A stretch of 64,000 nucleotides of DNA, taken from contig CAIYQZ010000076.1 in NCBI GenBank assembly GCA_903928495.1, forward strand, positions 25,610-89,609, given 5' to 3'. The translations under genes and the position numbers were made by a program. This document shows, piece by piece, positions 48,851-59,120 of the stretch. The notes under the pieces are model-generated. The model searched no databases and was not told the origin of the DNA. It worked only from the letters and a program-made list of their open reading frames with translations. The DNA comes from an uncultured bacterium (GTDB lineage Bacteria; Pseudomonadota; Gammaproteobacteria; Burkholderiales; Burkholderiaceae_C). Positions within the stretch are counted from its first letter, which is position 1, and each line of letters begins with the position of its first letter.

Positions 48851-49519
48851 ATGGTCACCACCACGCGCCACCGAATCGCAGTTGTCCGTCAATCCATTGG
48901 CTGCGCGCTGCTGGCCTGCATTTTGTCGCCGGCCTTGCAAGCTCAGGGGGTTTACAGGATCGTCGGACCGGACGGCAAGGTGTCGTTCTCTGACCAGCCC
49001 CCACCCGATGCGAAAAACGCCACCCGCGTGGCTGGCAGCGGTAGTGCCACGGGTGAAACAAGACCCAACCTGCCTTTTGAGTTGCAGCAATTGGTGGCCA
49101 AGTATCCGGTCACCCTGTATTCAGCGCCCAACTGCTCACCGTGCAACAGCGGGCGCAGTGTGCTCGTCGCCCGAGGCATCCCGTTCACGGAAAAGACGGT
49201 GGAGACCAACGACGACCTGACTGCTTTCGCCCGCATCAACCCGGACAACGCATTGCCGCTCCTGATGGTGGGATCACAGCCAGTGAAAGGCTTTTCAGGC
49301 ACAGAATGGGGCCGTTATCTCGACGCAGCGGGCTATCCCAAAACCTCGGCGCTGCCCCCTGGCTACCGCCAGCCTGCGCCACAGCCACTGGTTCCCGTCA
49401 AGGTGGCGCCTGTGTCGCCGGCCAATGCAGGCGCAACACCACCGGCCGCGCCACCCGCACGCAAACCGCCACCAGCCACCACGGCCAACCCAAACAACCC
49501 AGCCGGGATCAAGTTCTGA
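48851..49519 (+). CDS. Secreted DUF4124 / glutaredoxin-like protein
   Basis: A 222-residue protein with a signal peptide ending near residue 31 (LACILSPALQAQG). A DUF4124-like segment (VYRIVGPDGKVSFSDQPP, about 34-51) is followed by a glutaredoxin-fold domain with the redox pair CSPC (Cys95, Cys98), and then a Pro/Ala-rich tail. It would act in periplasmic thiol-disulfide exchange. The partner is unknown. It follows prlC by 34 bases. Confidence 0.85.
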   Translation: MVTTTRHRIAVVRQSIGCALLACILSPALQAQGVYRIVGPDGKVSFSDQPPPDAKNATRVAGSGSATGETRPNLPFELQQLVAKYPVTLYSAPNCSPCNSGRSVLVARGIPFTEKTVETNDDLTAFARINPDNALPLLMVGSQPVKGFSGTEWGRYLDAAGYPKTSALPPGYRQPAPQPLVPVKVAPVSPANAGATPPAAPPARKPPPATTANPNNPAGIKF

Positions 49520-49535
49520 GTTGTACTGCTGATGA

Positions 49536-50231
49536 TCAGTAATTGAGTGTCTTCACGCCGCCTGCGGTGGCCATCAGGCAGACCTGGGCTTTCTGGTGTG
49601 CAAACACCCCCACGGTCACCACACCGGGCCACTGGTTCACTTGGCTCTCAAATGCCAGCGGCTCGGTGATTTGAAGGCCTGTCACGTCCAGAATGTGCTG
49701 ACCGTTGTCGGTGACCAGAGGCGTACCGTCTTTCATGCGCAAGGTGGCCGTGCCACCCATCGCTGCAAACTGTGCAGCAATTCGCTTGGCCGCCATAGGG
49801 ATGACCTCCACCGGCAAGGGGAACTTGCCCAGCGCCTGCACCAGCTTGCTGTCGTCCACGATGCAGACAAACTGTTTGGACTGGGCGGCCACGATTTTCT
49901 CGCGTGTCAGCGCTGCGCCGCCGCCCTTGATCATGTAGCCTTGACCGTCAATTTCGTCGGCACCGTCGATGTACACGGCCAGTTCGGGAACGTCGTTACT
50001 GTCAAAAACTTCAATGCCCAGTGCCTTCAGGCGCACAGTAGACGCCACCGAACTGGACACGGCCCCCTTGATCTGCCCTTTCATGCTGGCCAGCGCGTCG
50101 ATGAACTTGTTCACCGTTGAACCCGTTCCCACACCCACAATGCTGCCAGGCACCACATATGCCAGAGCGGCTTGACCCACCAGGGTTTTGAGTTCGTCTT
50201 GGGTCAGGGGCGTGGCGGCGGCAGAGGTCAT
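49536..50231 (-). CDS. rpiA: Ribose-5-phosphate isomerase A
   Basis: A 231-residue enzyme interconverting ribose-5-phosphate and ribulose-5-phosphate in the pentose phosphate pathway. Signatures are [16 protein letters not shown] (about 27-42), [27 protein letters not shown] (the active-site Asp, Glu and Lys region) and the C-terminal NY. Full family length. It is divergent from pyrD with about 50 bases between. Confidence 0.98.
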   Translation of the reverse strand: MTSAAATPLTQDELKTLVGQAALAYVVPGSIVGVGTGSTVNKFIDALASMKGQIKGAVSSSVASTVRLKALGIEVFDSNDVPELAVYIDGADEIDGQGYMIKGGGAALTREKIVAAQSKQFVCIVDDSKLVQALGKFPLPVEVIPMAAKRIAAQFAAMGGTATLRMKDGTPLVTDNGQHILDVTGLQITEPLAFESQVNQWPGVVTVGVFAHQKAQVCLMATAGGVKTLNY

Positions 50232-50284
50232 GGTGATCGATCAGGGAAAATGAGGGGTTGCTGACACTGAATGCGGATTATCCA

Positions 50285-51370
50285 ATGCCCTTGATTCCAT
50301 ACGCCCTCGCCCGCCCCTTTCTGTTCGGGCTGGACCCCGAGGCAGCCCACGAGCTGACACTGGCCAGCCTGGCCAAAGGCCAGAACACCCCACTGCAATG
50401 GGCCTGGTGCGCCGCCCGGGTGGATGACCCTGTGACGGTTGCCGGTGTGCGGTTTCCCAACCGGGTGGGCCTGGCCGCAGGATTGGACAAAAACGCCCAT
50501 GCCATCGACGGCCTGGGGGCCATGGGTTTTGGCTTTGTGGAAGTGGGTACCGTCACACCCAAAGGCCAGCCCGGCAACCCCAAGCCACGAATGTTCCGCC
50601 TGCCCGCTCGCGATGCGCTCATCAACCGCCTGGGTTTCAACAATGAAGGCCTGGCCGCCTTTCTGTCCAATGTGCAACACGCCAAGTGCCGCCAGCCGGG
50701 CAGCAACAACCCGCTGCGCCTGGGCCTGAACATTGGCAAAAACGCCGCCACACCCATTGAAAATGCCACGGCCGATTACCTGACATGCCTGGACGGCGTG
50801 TACCCCCACGCCGACTACGTCACGGTCAACATCTCCAGCCCCAACACTAAAAATCTGCGCGCCCTGCAAAGCGACGAGGCGCTGGACGCGCTGCTCGACG
50901 CGCTGTCGCAGCGACGCGAGGGGCTGGCCCGCGAACATGGTAAAACCATTCCCCTGTTCGTGAAAATTGCACCCGACCTGGACGAAGCCCAGGTGGCCAC
51001 CGTGGCCGCCACGCTGCAGCGCTACGGCTGCGACGGCCGTGGCAAGCCCAACCAAGCCTGGGGCGTGATTGCCACCAACACCACCCTGGACCGCGCCGCC
51101 GTGGCAGGCTTGCCCCATGCTGAAGAAGCTGGCGGCCTGTCGGGCCGCCCGGTATTTGAAAAGAGCAACGCCGTCATTCGGCAACTGCGCGCAGCCTTGG
51201 GCGCGGGCTTTCCCATCATTGGCGTGGGCGGCATTTTGAGTGGTGCCGACGCGGTGGAAAAAATGCGCGCTGGAGCCGACCTCGTACAGATCTACACTGG
51301 CCTGATCTACAAAGGTCCAGCCCTGGTGAATGAAGCTGCTTCATGCATCAAAAATGCCATCAGCGCTTGA
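50285..51370 (+). CDS. pyrD: Dihydroorotate dehydrogenase (quinone, class 2)
   Basis: A 361-residue membrane-associated flavoprotein that oxidises dihydroorotate to orotate in pyrimidine synthesis and passes electrons to quinone. Visible are [35 protein letters not shown] (FMN/orotate site) and [11 protein letters not shown]. The start at 50285 ([14 protein letters not shown]) gives the amphipathic N-terminal helices of class 2 enzymes, and the nine residues before it in the frame are not typical. Confidence 0.97.
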   Translation: MPLIPYALARPFLFGLDPEAAHELTLASLAKGQNTPLQWAWCAARVDDPVTVAGVRFPNRVGLAAGLDKNAHAIDGLGAMGFGFVEVGTVTPKGQPGNPKPRMFRLPARDALINRLGFNNEGLAAFLSNVQHAKCRQPGSNNPLRLGLNIGKNAATPIENATADYLTCLDGVYPHADYVTVNISSPNTKNLRALQSDEALDALLDALSQRREGLAREHGKTIPLFVKIAPDLDEAQVATVAATLQRYGCDGRGKPNQAWGVIATNTTLDRAAVAGLPHAEEAGGLSGRPVFEKSNAVIRQLRAALGAGFPIIGVGGILSGADAVEKMRAGADLVQIYTGLIYKGPALVNEAASCIKNAISA

Positions 51371-51393
51371 TGGTATTGACGTTACAGCTATGT
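51371..51393 (+). repeat. Partial copy of the interspersed repeat (copy 8, degenerate)
   Basis: Right after the pyrD stop, TGGTATTGACGTTACAGCTA resembles one end of copy 2 in the opposite orientation. Only about 22 bases match, in a convergent intergenic gap. Confidence 0.35.
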
Positions 51394-51394
51394 T

Positions 51395-52513
51395 TTAGAC
51401 ATCCATCTGAGACACGTATTCCCCGATGGCCATTGCGCTGGTGAGGCCTGGGGATTCGATGCCAAACAGGTTCACCAACCCCGGCACGCCGTGCACGGCT
51501 GGGCCGTCGATGCGAAAGTCAGGTGCGGCTTCGCCAGGTCCGTATATTTTGGGGCGCACCCCGCTGTAACTTGGCTGCAAAGCCCCATCGGGCAATACGG
51601 GCCAATAGCGGCGCACTGCCTCGTAAAACCCATCGGCCCGCTGCGGGTCCACCGTGTAGTCAATGGCATCGGGGGTGGCAACGTTCAGCCATTCCAGATC
51701 GGGGCCAAACTTGGCTTGTCCGCCCAAATCCAGCGTCAGATGAACACCCAACCAAGCCCCTTGCGGCGCGGGATACACCAGCCGCCCAAACGGTGCTTTG
51801 CCCGCCAGTGTGTAGTAGCTTCCCTTGGCAAAGTGTTCTTGTGGCACATGCTCTGCAGGCACGCCTTGAATGCCACGTGCCACCGAGCACGCGTGCAAAG
51901 CTGCTGCGTTCACCACCGTGCGCGCCTGCACCTGCAAAGCAGGTAGCCCCGGGCTTTGCACTGTCAGTACCAGGCCTTCGGGCGTGGCCTGTCCGGCAAC
52001 CACGGCCGACTCCAAAGCCACCATGCCACCCGCACGCTCCAGATCGCCTTGCAAGGCCAGCATCAGCCCGTGGCTGTCCACGATGCCCGTGGTAGGCGAA
52101 TGCAAGGCAGCCACACACTGCAATGCTGGCTCCAGTGCCCGAGCCTCTGACGCAGTCAACAGGCTCACTGGCACACCGTTGGCGGCAGACTGGGCAGCCA
52201 ATGCATGCAGCGCAGGGAGCTGGGCCTCGTCGGTGGCCACCACCAGCTTGCCGCAGGCGTTGACAGACACGCCACGCTGCCCGCACAGTTGGTAGAGCAA
52301 TTCTTTCCCACGCACACACAAACGGGCCTTCAGAGAACCGGGTGCGTAGTACAGGCCGGCATGCACCACCTCGCTGTTGCGGGAGCTGACGCCCGTGCCA
52401 ATGGACTGCTCTTTTTCCAGCACCATCACCTCGCGTCCGGCCAAGGCCAGGGCGCGCCCCACGGCGAGGCCCACCACGCCCGCACCGATGACAACCACGT
52501 CGAGTTGCTCCAT
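51395..52513 (-). CDS. FAD-dependent oxidoreductase (L-2-hydroxyglutarate oxidase-like)
   Basis: A 372-residue DAO-fold flavoprotein with the FAD motif [18 protein letters not shown] (about 6-23), [14 protein letters not shown] (characteristic of L-2-hydroxyglutarate dehydrogenase/LhgO homologues) and a C-terminal [17 protein letters not shown]. It probably oxidises an alpha-hydroxy acid and passes electrons to quinone. The start at 52513 follows GGGAG, and the longer frame enters the tRNA-Val terminator. Confidence 0.85.
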   Translation of the reverse strand: MEQLDVVVIGAGVVGLAVGRALALAGREVMVLEKEQSIGTGVSSRNSEVVHAGLYYAPGSLKARLCVRGKELLYQLCGQRGVSVNACGKLVVATDEAQLPALHALAAQSAANGVPVSLLTASEARALEPALQCVAALHSPTTGIVDSHGLMLALQGDLERAGGMVALESAVVAGQATPEGLVLTVQSPGLPALQVQARTVVNAAALHACSVARGIQGVPAEHVPQEHFAKGSYYTLAGKAPFGRLVYPAPQGAWLGVHLTLDLGGQAKFGPDLEWLNVATPDAIDYTVDPQRADGFYEAVRRYWPVLPDGALQPSYSGVRPKIYGPGEAAPDFRIDGPAVHGVPGLVNLFGIESPGLTSAMAIGEYVSQMDV

Positions 52514-52542
52514 TGCTTGCTCCCTATGTGCCGACCAGGCAT

Positions 52543-52574
52543 AAAAAAAGGACCTAACGCTTCCGTTAAGTCCT
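52543..52574 (-). terminator. Rho-independent terminator after tRNA-Val
   Basis: On the minus strand AAGGACTTAACG pairs with CGTTAGGTCCTT around a GAAG loop, then runs into seven T residues. It ends the tRNA-Val transcript just before the oxidoreductase gene. Confidence 0.88.
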
Positions 52575-52594
52575 TGATTCATCACACAAAATTC

Positions 52595-52669
52595 TGGTGG
52601 GCGGTGCAGGGTTCGAACCTGCGACCCCTGCCGTGTGAAGGCAGTGCTCTACCACTGAGCTAACCGCCC
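52595..52669 (-). tRNA. tRNA-Val (anticodon CAC)
   Basis: This 75-base cloverleaf has an encoded CCA. Acceptor GGGCGGT pairs with ACCGCCC. The anticodon loop TTCACAC gives CAC, and the T-arm has GGTTCGAACC. It reads GTG valine codons. Confidence 0.97.
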
Positions 52670-52735
52670 GAAGCCTCAAATTATATACACACTTTTGCTC
52701 TCTTTTGGCAGCCCAGGCCACTTTTCAAGTCTGGA

Positions 52736-53461
52736 TCAGGCAGCCACCGGCTCAAGTTTGCGCCACAGTGTGCGCCCTTTGGTGGACTTGTCGAGGTCGG
52801 CCAAGGCGCGTTCGTGTGCCTCCCGTTCCGCGGCATTGGCCTCCAGCACGGGCAGGTGGAAGGCACTGAGATCGATGTCGGCCATGTCGTCCGCCTGAAT
52901 CTCGGTCGGGTTGTCGGGCGTGTCATCCAGACCGAAGGCGTTCTGGCCCCGGGTCATGTTGATGTAGACATCGGCCAGCAACTCGGCGTCGAGCAAGGCT
53001 CCGTGCAAGGTGCGCCCTGAATTGTCAACCTCCAGGCGGCCGCACAGGGCGTCCAGGCTGTTGCGTTTGCCCGGGAACAGTTCCTTGGCCATGGCCAAGC
53101 TGTCAATCACGCCTGACACGTGATCGGCCATGCGCCCCATTCGCAAGCGCTCCAGTTCCTTGTTCAGAAAACCGATATCGAAGGGGGCGTTGTGGATGAT
53201 CAGCTCGGCCCCTTGCAGGTAGTCAAGCAGCTCCATGGCTATGGCCGCGAACTTGGGCTTGTCACGCAAAAACTCGTTGCTGATGCCGTGCACCTTCAGT
53301 GCGCCCTCTTCGCTGTCGCGCTCCGGGTTGACGTAAAAGTGGAGGTTGTTGCCCGACAGTTTGCGGTTGAGCAACTCCACGCACCCGATTTCAATGATGC
53401 GGTCGCCGTTCTCGGGCGAGAGACCGGTGGTTTCGGTGTCCAGAACGATTTGGCGGCTCAT
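52736..53461 (-). CDS. dnaQ: DNA polymerase III epsilon subunit (3'-5' proofreading exonuclease)
   Basis: A 241-residue DEDDh exonuclease. Motif I is DTETTGL (7-13), motif II HNAPFDIGFLNKEL (about 94-107) and motif III HGALLDAELLADVY (about 157-170) with the catalytic His and Asp. The C-terminal tail binds the polymerase alpha subunit in the family. It removes misincorporated bases during replication. It is three bases from the ferredoxin gene. Confidence 0.97.
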   Translation of the reverse strand: MSRQIVLDTETTGLSPENGDRIIEIGCVELLNRKLSGNNLHFYVNPERDSEEGALKVHGISNEFLRDKPKFAAIAMELLDYLQGAELIIHNAPFDIGFLNKELERLRMGRMADHVSGVIDSLAMAKELFPGKRNSLDALCGRLEVDNSGRTLHGALLDAELLADVYINMTRGQNAFGLDDTPDNPTEIQADDMADIDLSAFHLPVLEANAAEREAHERALADLDKSTKGRTLWRKLEPVAA

Positions 53462-53464
53462 GGC

Positions 53465-53803
53465 TCAGTGATTCTCTTTGGCGTGATTGATGGTGTAGCG
53501 GGGAATCTCCACCGTCAGGTCGGTCTGCGCCAGGATGGCCTGACAGCTCAGGCGCGACTGGGGCTCCAGGCCCCAGGCGCGGTCCAGCAGGTCTTCTTCG
53601 GCTTCGTCTGGCTCGTTCAATGACTCAATGCCCTGTCGAACCACCACATGGCAGGTGGTGCAGGCGCAGCTCATGTCGCAGGCGTGCTCGATGTTGATTT
53701 TGTTGTCGAGCAGGGCCTCGCAAATGCTGGTGCCAGCAGGGGCCTGGATGCGGGTGCCTTGCGGGCAATACTCGGGGTGCGGCAGGATGTGGATGGTAGG
53801 CAT
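53465..53803 (-). CDS. fdx: ISC system 2Fe-2S ferredoxin
   Basis: A 112-residue adrenodoxin-type ferredoxin. The cluster ligands are in CDMSCACTTCHVVV (about Cys42, 46, 48 and 51 region) and LSCQAIL near residue 88. It supplies electrons for Fe-S assembly on IscU. It ends the isc operon, 51 bases after hscA, as in E. coli. Confidence 0.96.
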   Translation of the reverse strand: MPTIHILPHPEYCPQGTRIQAPAGTSICEALLDNKINIEHACDMSCACTTCHVVVRQGIESLNEPDEAEEDLLDRAWGLEPQSRLSCQAILAQTDLTVEIPRYTINHAKENH

Positions 53804-53854
53804 GTTGGCGTGGGTTTCAAGAGGCGCAAGACTGGCGGCCGGGTAGCGCGCGAA

Positions 53855-55750
53855 TTACATGGTCTCGATGTGTTTGCCTGACAGGGCGCGGGCAATGCCC
53901 CGGTTCATGCGCATAGCGGCAAACGATTCGGTGCCTTTGGCCAGCACCTGAGTGGCGGCTTCGACCTCGGCCGCGTCGGTGGACGTGGCAGCGGTCTGGC
54001 GCAGGCCCGCCATCAGGGCTTCCATGTCGGCGCGTTCCTGCTCGCCCAGCAAATCGCCATCGGCTTTCAAGGCGCTGAGGGTGGCTTCGACCATGCGGTC
54101 GGCGTCCACTCGGGCTTCCACCAGCGCGCGTGCCTGCATGTCAGCCTGAGCAGTGGTGAAGCTTTCCTGCAGCATGGTGGCTATCTGTTCGTCACTCAGG
54201 CCGTAAGAGGGCTTCACATCGATGCGGGCTTCGATGCCGGTGCCCTGCTCTTTGGCGGTCACGCTCAGCAGGCCATCCGCATCGATGGTGAAGGTGACGC
54301 GAATGCGTGCAGCACCAGCAGCCATGGGTGGAATGCCGCGCAACTCAAAGCGCGCCAGGCTGCGGCAATCCGCCACCAGGTCGCGCTCGCCTTGCACCAC
54401 GTGCAGGGCCAATGCGGTCTGGCCGTCTTTGTAGGTGGTGAAGTCTTGCGCCAATGCGGTGGGAATGGTGCTGTTGCGGGGCACGATGCGCTCCACCAAC
54501 CCGCCCATGGTTTCAATGCCCAGCGAGAGCGGAATGACGTCGAGCAGCAGCAAATCGCCGTCCGGGTTATTGCCCGCCAGTTGGTTGGCCTGAATGGCGG
54601 CACCCAGAGCCACGACCTCGTCGGGGTTGAGGTTGGTGAGGGGCGTCTGGCCAAAAAACTCGGCCACGGCCTCGCGCACCACTGGCATGCGGGTGGAGCC
54701 CCCCACCAACACCACACCTTGAATGTCGTCTTTGCCCAGTTTGGCGTCGCGCAGTGCCTTGCGCACGGCCGTCAGCGTGCGGGCAGTCAGCGGCTGCGTG
54801 GCTTGGGCAAAATCTCGTTTTTTTATATCAAAACAGGCCTCACCGCTTGACAGCATTACGTTATAAGCTACTGATTCAGAATCATCTTTCACATCGGAAA
54901 GACGTTCCTTCACCCGTTTGGCGGCCTGCTGCAGTGCGGCGCGGTCGGTGGGGCTTGCGGTGTCGAGCCAGGCGGCCCGGCCTTGTTGGGCCATGACCCA
55001 TTGCACCAGCGCACGGTCGTAGTCGTCGCCGCCCAAGGCGGAGTCGCCTCCGGTGGCCACCACCTCGAACACACCTTGCGACAGCTTCAAAATGGAAATG
55101 TCAAACGTGCCCCCGCCCAGGTCGTACACGGCGTAGGTGCCTTCGCTGGCGTTGTCCAGCCCGTAGGCAATGGCTGCGGCAGTGGGTTCATTGATGAGCC
55201 GCAACACGTTGATGCCCGCCAGCTGTGCCGCGTCTTTGGTGGCCTGGCGCTGGGCATCGTCAAAGTAGGCGGGCACAGTGATGACTGCGCCGAACAACTC
55301 GTCGTCAAAGGTGTCTTCAGCCCTGAAACGCAGGGTGGCCAGTATTTCGGCGCTCACCTCGACAGGCGTTTTTTCCCCGGCAACGGTTTGCACGGTGGCC
55401 ATGCCCGGGCGGTCGAGCACGGTGTAGGGCAGTTGGTCCACCTGCACCACATCGGCACGCTGTCGGCCCATGAGACGCTTGATGGACACCAGTGTGTTGG
55501 CAGGGTCTTGCACCTGCGCTGCAAGTGCGTCAAAACCAATGACCCGCCCTGCCCCGCCGCTGTTGGGCGGCAAGTAACGCACGGCGCTGGGCAACAGGTG
55601 GCGGCCTTGGTCATCGGGCAGGCATTCGGCCACGCCGTTGCGCACGGCGGCCACCAACGAATGGGTGGTGCCCAAATCAATGCCCACGGCCACGCGGCGC
55701 TGATGGGGATCGGGCGATTGCCCGGGTTCGGAAATTTGCAGAAGAGCCAT
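53855..55750 (-). CDS. hscA: Fe-S cluster assembly chaperone HscA (with in-frame repeat insertion)
   Basis: A 631-residue Hsp70 specialised for IscU. The ATPase domain has [14 protein letters not shown] (about 24-37) and [14 protein letters not shown], and the substrate domain starts after residue 390. It works with HscB to release the cluster from IscU. It is about 11-15 residues longer than typical HscA (616-620). The extra stretch near residues 293-310 ([20 protein letters not shown]) is translated copy 7 of the interspersed repeat, so the repeat inserted without breaking the frame. Confidence 0.93.
   Translation of the reverse strand: MALLQISEPGQSPDPHQRRVAVGIDLGTTHSLVAAVRNGVAECLPDDQGRHLLPSAVRYLPPNSGGAGRVIGFDALAAQVQDPANTLVSIKRLMGRQRADVVQVDQLPYTVLDRPGMATVQTVAGEKTPVEVSAEILATLRFRAEDTFDDELFGAVITVPAYFDDAQRQATKDAAQLAGINVLRLINEPTAAAIAYGLDNASEGTYAVYDLGGGTFDISILKLSQGVFEVVATGGDSALGGDDYDRALVQWVMAQQGRAAWLDTASPTDRAALQQAAKRVKERLSDVKDDSESVAYNVMLSSGEACFDIKKRDFAQATQPLTARTLTAVRKALRDAKLGKDDIQGVVLVGGSTRMPVVREAVAEFFGQTPLTNLNPDEVVALGAAIQANQLAGNNPDGDLLLLDVIPLSLGIETMGGLVERIVPRNSTIPTALAQDFTTYKDGQTALALHVVQGERDLVADCRSLARFELRGIPPMAAGAARIRVTFTIDADGLLSVTAKEQGTGIEARIDVKPSYGLSDEQIATMLQESFTTAQADMQARALVEARVDADRMVEATLSALKADGDLLGEQERADMEALMAGLRQTAATSTDAAEVEAATQVLAKGTESFAAMRMNRGIARALSGKHIETM
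54820..54872 (-). repeat. Interspersed ~52-bp repeat, copy 7, inside hscA
   Basis: On the minus strand it reads AGTAGCTTATAACGTAATGC, then TGTCAAGCGGTGAGGCC and TGTTTTGATATAAA. It matches copies 2 and 3 block by block, but here it is translated in frame within the HscA ATPase domain. Confidence 0.75.
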
Positions 55751-55760
55751 GGTGTGGGGG

Positions 55761-56291
55761 TTATTGTCCCAGTTGGTCAAGGCGCTGCTCTACCTCGGCG
55801 GCAAAGCGCTCCACGAACATGAGGGCGCGCACCTGGGTGGCAGCAGCGGCGGCATCGCTTTGCTCATCCAGCAACGAAGCGATGCGGGTCAAGGTGTCGC
55901 GCCTGGCGCCCCGCGTACGGTCAAGCAATGCTTCGAGTTCGTTTTCGCCGGTGGACTCTTCCAGCTCCTCTCGCCACTCCATTTGTTGCACCAAAAAGGC
56001 GGGCGGCATGGCTGTGTTGCGCTCGGCGTTCACCGGCGCACCCCGGCGCTCGCACAGATAGGCAGCGCGCTGTGTGGGGTTTTTCAGCCGCTGATAGGCC
56101 TCGTTCACACGCACTGACCACTGCATGGCCAGCCGTTGCGCCACCGCTCCCTGCGCGGCAAATTTGTCGGGGTGGGTTTCGCGCTGGAGGGCTTTCCACT
56201 GCGCGTCCAAGGCCCTGGGGTCCAGGGCAAACTGCTCGGGGAGGCCGAACAACTCAAAATCAGATGCCTGCAAATTCAACGCCACAAGCAC
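55761..56291 (-). CDS. hscB: Fe-S assembly co-chaperone HscB
   Basis: A 176-residue J-domain protein. The N-terminal J domain starts [23 protein letters not shown] and carries the HPD motif (RETHPDKFA, about residues 40-48). The C-terminal helical domain binds IscU. It delivers IscU to HscA and stimulates its ATPase. Just 10 bases separate it from hscA. Confidence 0.96.
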   Translation of the reverse strand: MLVALNLQASDFELFGLPEQFALDPRALDAQWKALQRETHPDKFAAQGAVAQRLAMQWSVRVNEAYQRLKNPTQRAAYLCERRGAPVNAERNTAMPPAFLVQQMEWREELEESTGENELEALLDRTRGARRDTLTRIASLLDEQSDAAAAATQVRALMFVERFAAEVEQRLDQLGQ

Positions 56292-56297
56292 CCGCCC

Positions 56298-56621
56298 TCA
56301 CACGCGGAACGATTCGCCGCAGCCGCACTTGTCGCGTTCGTTGGGGTTGCTGAAGCGGAAGCCTTCGTTCAGGCCTTCGCGCACGAAGTCGAGCTGGGTG
56401 CCATCGATGTAGGCCAGACTTTTGGGGTCTACCAGCACGGTGACGCCATTGCTTTCGTACACGACGTCTTCAGGGGCCTGCTCGTCGGCGTATTCCAGCT
56501 TGTACGCCAGGCCCGAGCACCCGGTGGTTTTCACGCCCAGGCGCACACCCACACCCTTGCCACGGCGGCTGAGGTAGCGGGTGACGTGCCGTGCAGCGGC
56601 TTCGGTCAGGGTGACGGCCAT
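56298..56621 (-). CDS. iscA: A-type Fe-S carrier IscA
   Basis: A 107-residue A-type carrier with the three conserved cysteines: Cys in [13 protein letters not shown] and the C-terminal CGCGESF pair. It accepts or passes on Fe-S clusters after IscU. Position between iscU and hscB and the length are as in other isc operons. Confidence 0.97.
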   Translation of the reverse strand: MAVTLTEAAARHVTRYLSRRGKGVGVRLGVKTTGCSGLAYKLEYADEQAPEDVVYESNGVTVLVDPKSLAYIDGTQLDFVREGLNEGFRFSNPNERDKCGCGESFRV

Positions 56622-56623
56622 GG

Positions 56624-57010
56624 TCAGTGCGTGTGTTTTTTGCGGTAGTCGTCCACTGCTGCCTTGATGGCGTCTTCAGCCAGGATGGAGCAGTGAATTT
56701 TGACCGGTGGCAAGGCCAGCTCTTCGGCAATCTGGCTGTTTTTCAGCGCAGCAGCTTCGTCGAGTGTTTTGCCCTTCACCCATTCGGTGACCAGCGAGCT
56801 TGAGGCAATGGCAGAGCCGCAACCGTAGGTTTTGAAGCGTGCATCTTCGATCACACCGGTTTGGGCGTTGACCTTGATTTGCAGCTTCATCACGTCGCCA
56901 CAGGCGGGGGCACCGACCATGCCGGTGCCCACGGTGTCGTCGCCTTTTTCAAAGCTGCCGACGTTGCGGGGGTTTTCGTAGTGGTCAACCACTTTGTCTG
57001 AGTAAGCCAT
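56624..57010 (-). CDS. iscU: Fe-S scaffold protein IscU
   Basis: A 128-residue scaffold with the ligands [12 protein letters not shown] (Cys37, Asp39), [14 protein letters not shown] (Cys63) and the late [10 protein letters not shown] (Cys106). It also has LPPVKIHC, the HscA-binding LPPVK motif. It assembles 2Fe-2S clusters from sulfur given by IscS. It lies 50 bases after iscS. Confidence 0.98.
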   Translation of the reverse strand: MAYSDKVVDHYENPRNVGSFEKGDDTVGTGMVGAPACGDVMKLQIKVNAQTGVIEDARFKTYGCGSAIASSSLVTEWVKGKTLDEAAALKNSQIAEELALPPVKIHCSILAEDAIKAAVDDYRKKHTH

Positions 57011-57060
57011 GGTGTTGTTCCTTCAAATTCAGTGCAATTGGGGGCGCTGCGAAAAAACGC

Positions 57061-58278
57061 TCAGTGCGCCGCCCACTGGATGGTGGAGAGGTCGACGCCG
57101 TCCTTGAACATTTCCCACAGGGGAGACAGTTCGCGCAGCTTGGCCACGTTTTCTTTGATGGTGGCAATGGCGTAGTCGATTTCTTCTTCGGTGGACCAGC
57201 GGCCAATGGTCATGCGCAGGCTGCTGTGCGCCAGTTCGTCGCTGCGGCCCAAGGCACGCAGCACGTAGCTGGGTTCCAGGCTGGCGCTGGTGCACGCTGA
57301 GCCACTGGACACTGCCAGCCCCTTGATGCCCATGATGAGCGACTCGCCCTCCACGTAGTTAAAGCTCATGTTCAGGTTGTGGGGCACGCGCTGCGTGGCG
57401 TGGCCGTTGATGAACACCTCTTCCATGCCTTGCAACCCGGCCAACAGGCGGTCATGCAGGGCTTGAATGCGCTTGTTTTCGTCATGCATTTCCAGCTTGG
57501 CAATGCGGTAGGCCTCGCCCATGCCCACGCACTGGTGGGTGGGCAGCGTACCAGAGCGCATGCCACGCTCGTGGCCGCCACCGTGCATTTGCGCCTCCAG
57601 GCGCACGCGGGGCTTGCGGCGCACATACAGGGCACCAATCCCTTTGGGGCCGTAGGTTTTGTGGCTGGTGAGGCTCATCAGGTCCACGGGCAAGGTGGTC
57701 ACGTCAATGTCCACCCGGCCAGTGGCCTGCGCGGCATCCACGTGCAACAACACGCCTTTTTCGCGACAGATCGTGCCGATGGCTGCAATGTCCTGAATGA
57801 CACCGATTTCGTTGTTGACGAACATGACGCTGGCCAGGATGGTGTCGGGGCGGATGGCGGCCTTGAAGGCATCGAGGTTCAGCAAGCCATCGGCCTGCAC
57901 ATCAAGGTAGGTGACCTCAAAGCCCTGGCGCTCCAGCTCACGCATGGTGTCGAGCACGGCTTTGTGCTCTGTCTTAACGGTGATCAGGTGCTTGCCCTTG
58001 CCCTTGTAGAAGTGCGCAGCGCCCTTCAATGCAAGGTTGTTTGACTCGGTGGCGCCGCTGGTCCAAACGATTTCGCGCGGGTCGGCATTGATCAGCGCAG
58101 CCACCTGTTCGCGGGCGGTTTCCACGGCCTTTTCGGCTTCCCAGCCCCAGGCATGGCTTCGGCTGGCAGGGTTGCCAAAGTGCTCGCGCAACCAAGGAAT
58201 CATGGCGTCCACCACCCGCGGGTCGCAAGGGTTGGTGGCGCTGTAGTCCATGTAAATGGGGAAATGCGGCGTGGACAT
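57061..58278 (-). CDS. iscS: Cysteine desulfurase IscS
   Basis: A 405-residue PLP enzyme that takes sulfur from cysteine for Fe-S clusters. Visible are [13 protein letters not shown], the PLP Lys in [14 protein letters not shown] (near residue 207) and the loop Cys in [16 protein letters not shown] (near 328). The start is at 58278 ([13 protein letters not shown]), as the 14 residues before it are not conserved. It is the second gene of the isc operon. Confidence 0.98.
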   Translation of the reverse strand: MSTPHFPIYMDYSATNPCDPRVVDAMIPWLREHFGNPASRSHAWGWEAEKAVETAREQVAALINADPREIVWTSGATESNNLALKGAAHFYKGKGKHLITVKTEHKAVLDTMRELERQGFEVTYLDVQADGLLNLDAFKAAIRPDTILASVMFVNNEIGVIQDIAAIGTICREKGVLLHVDAAQATGRVDIDVTTLPVDLMSLTSHKTYGPKGIGALYVRRKPRVRLEAQMHGGGHERGMRSGTLPTHQCVGMGEAYRIAKLEMHDENKRIQALHDRLLAGLQGMEEVFINGHATQRVPHNLNMSFNYVEGESLIMGIKGLAVSSGSACTSASLEPSYVLRALGRSDELAHSSLRMTIGRWSTEEEIDYAIATIKENVAKLRELSPLWEMFKDGVDLSTIQWAAH

Positions 58279-58364
58279 GGTGTGTGTGAAGGTCGAATGG
58301 GTTCTAAATGGGGCGGCCAAGGCACAGCTGCGCCGCAGCCCTGCCTGTGATCACCGGACTGTCT

Positions 58365-58901
58365 TCAGGCCTTGGCCAAAGAAGCGCCCAGCGCAAATAC
58401 CGAGTTGGGTCCATTCACGCGAATGGGTTTGACCACAGGCGCCGTGGAAATGGCCCGCTTGATCATGGGCACGTTTTCAACGATCAGGCCCTTGGCCAAC
58501 TGCTCGTCAACCAACTTCTGCAGGGTGACAGAGTCGAGAAAGTCAACCATTTTGGCGTTCAGCGCGGCCCACAACTCGTGGGTCATGCAACGGTTGCCTT
58601 CGCCGTGGCAGTTCTCTTTGCCGCCGCACTGGGTGGCGTCCAGAGGCTCGTCCACAGACACGATGATGTCGGCCACCGTGATTTCGGTCGCTTTGCGCCC
58701 AAGGGTGTAACCGCCTCCGGGGCCACGGGTGGACTCCACCAACTCGTGGCGGCGCAGCTTGCCGAACAACTGCTCCAGGTACGAGAGCGAAATTTGCTGC
58801 CGCTGGCTGATGGCTGCCAGCGTGACAGGGCCATTGGACTGGCGCAGGGCCAAATCGATCATGGCGGTGACCGCGAAGCGGCCTTTGGTGGTGAGGCGCA
58901 T
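58365..58901 (-). CDS. iscR: Fe-S cluster regulator IscR
   Basis: A 178-residue Rrf2-family regulator. The winged helix-turn-helix is in [20 protein letters not shown] (31-50) and [11 protein letters not shown]. The 2Fe-2S ligands are Cys92, Cys98 and Cys105 with His108, one residue more widely spaced than in E. coli (92, 98, 104, 107). In the holo form it represses its own operon. A good type 1 IscR site lies upstream at 59011-59035. Confidence 0.97.
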   Translation of the reverse strand: MRLTTKGRFAVTAMIDLALRQSNGPVTLAAISQRQQISLSYLEQLFGKLRRHELVESTRGPGGGYTLGRKATEITVADIIVSVDEPLDATQCGGKENCHGEGNRCMTHELWAALNAKMVDFLDSVTLQKLVDEQLAKGLIVENVPMIKRAISTAPVVKPIRVNGPNSVFALGASLAKA

Positions 58902-59010
58902 GGCAGGACTCTTTCGTAATGGTGCTGTACACAGTTGGCGGCGCAGGTCATGCACCAGCCAACACGTTTTTCCGCCCGCCCCCGGCCTGAGCCGATTCAT
59001 CGTGGGCGTT

Positions 59011-59035
59011 GTTCTTGACTGTTTTCGTCAAGTAT
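59011..59035 (-). promoter_or_regulatory. IscR type 1 binding site in the isc promoter
   Basis: On the minus strand ATACTTGACGAAAACAGTCA continues AAGAAC. This fits the known type 1 pattern ATASYYGACT...AGTCRRSTAT in both GAC/GTC half-sites. It lies about 110 bases before the iscR start, in the position for autorepression. Confidence 0.7.
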
Positions 59036-59120
59036 ACATCAAAGCCCAACTGATTTGCTCGGCATTGTAACTCGACGCAAGAAAATCCTACCGTCAAGAA
59101 ACAATAAAAACCGATTGGTA

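Noticed and set aside
58279-58320. N-terminal extension of IscS
   Set aside because: The 14 added residues precede the conserved start [13 protein letters not shown] and have no ribosome-binding site.
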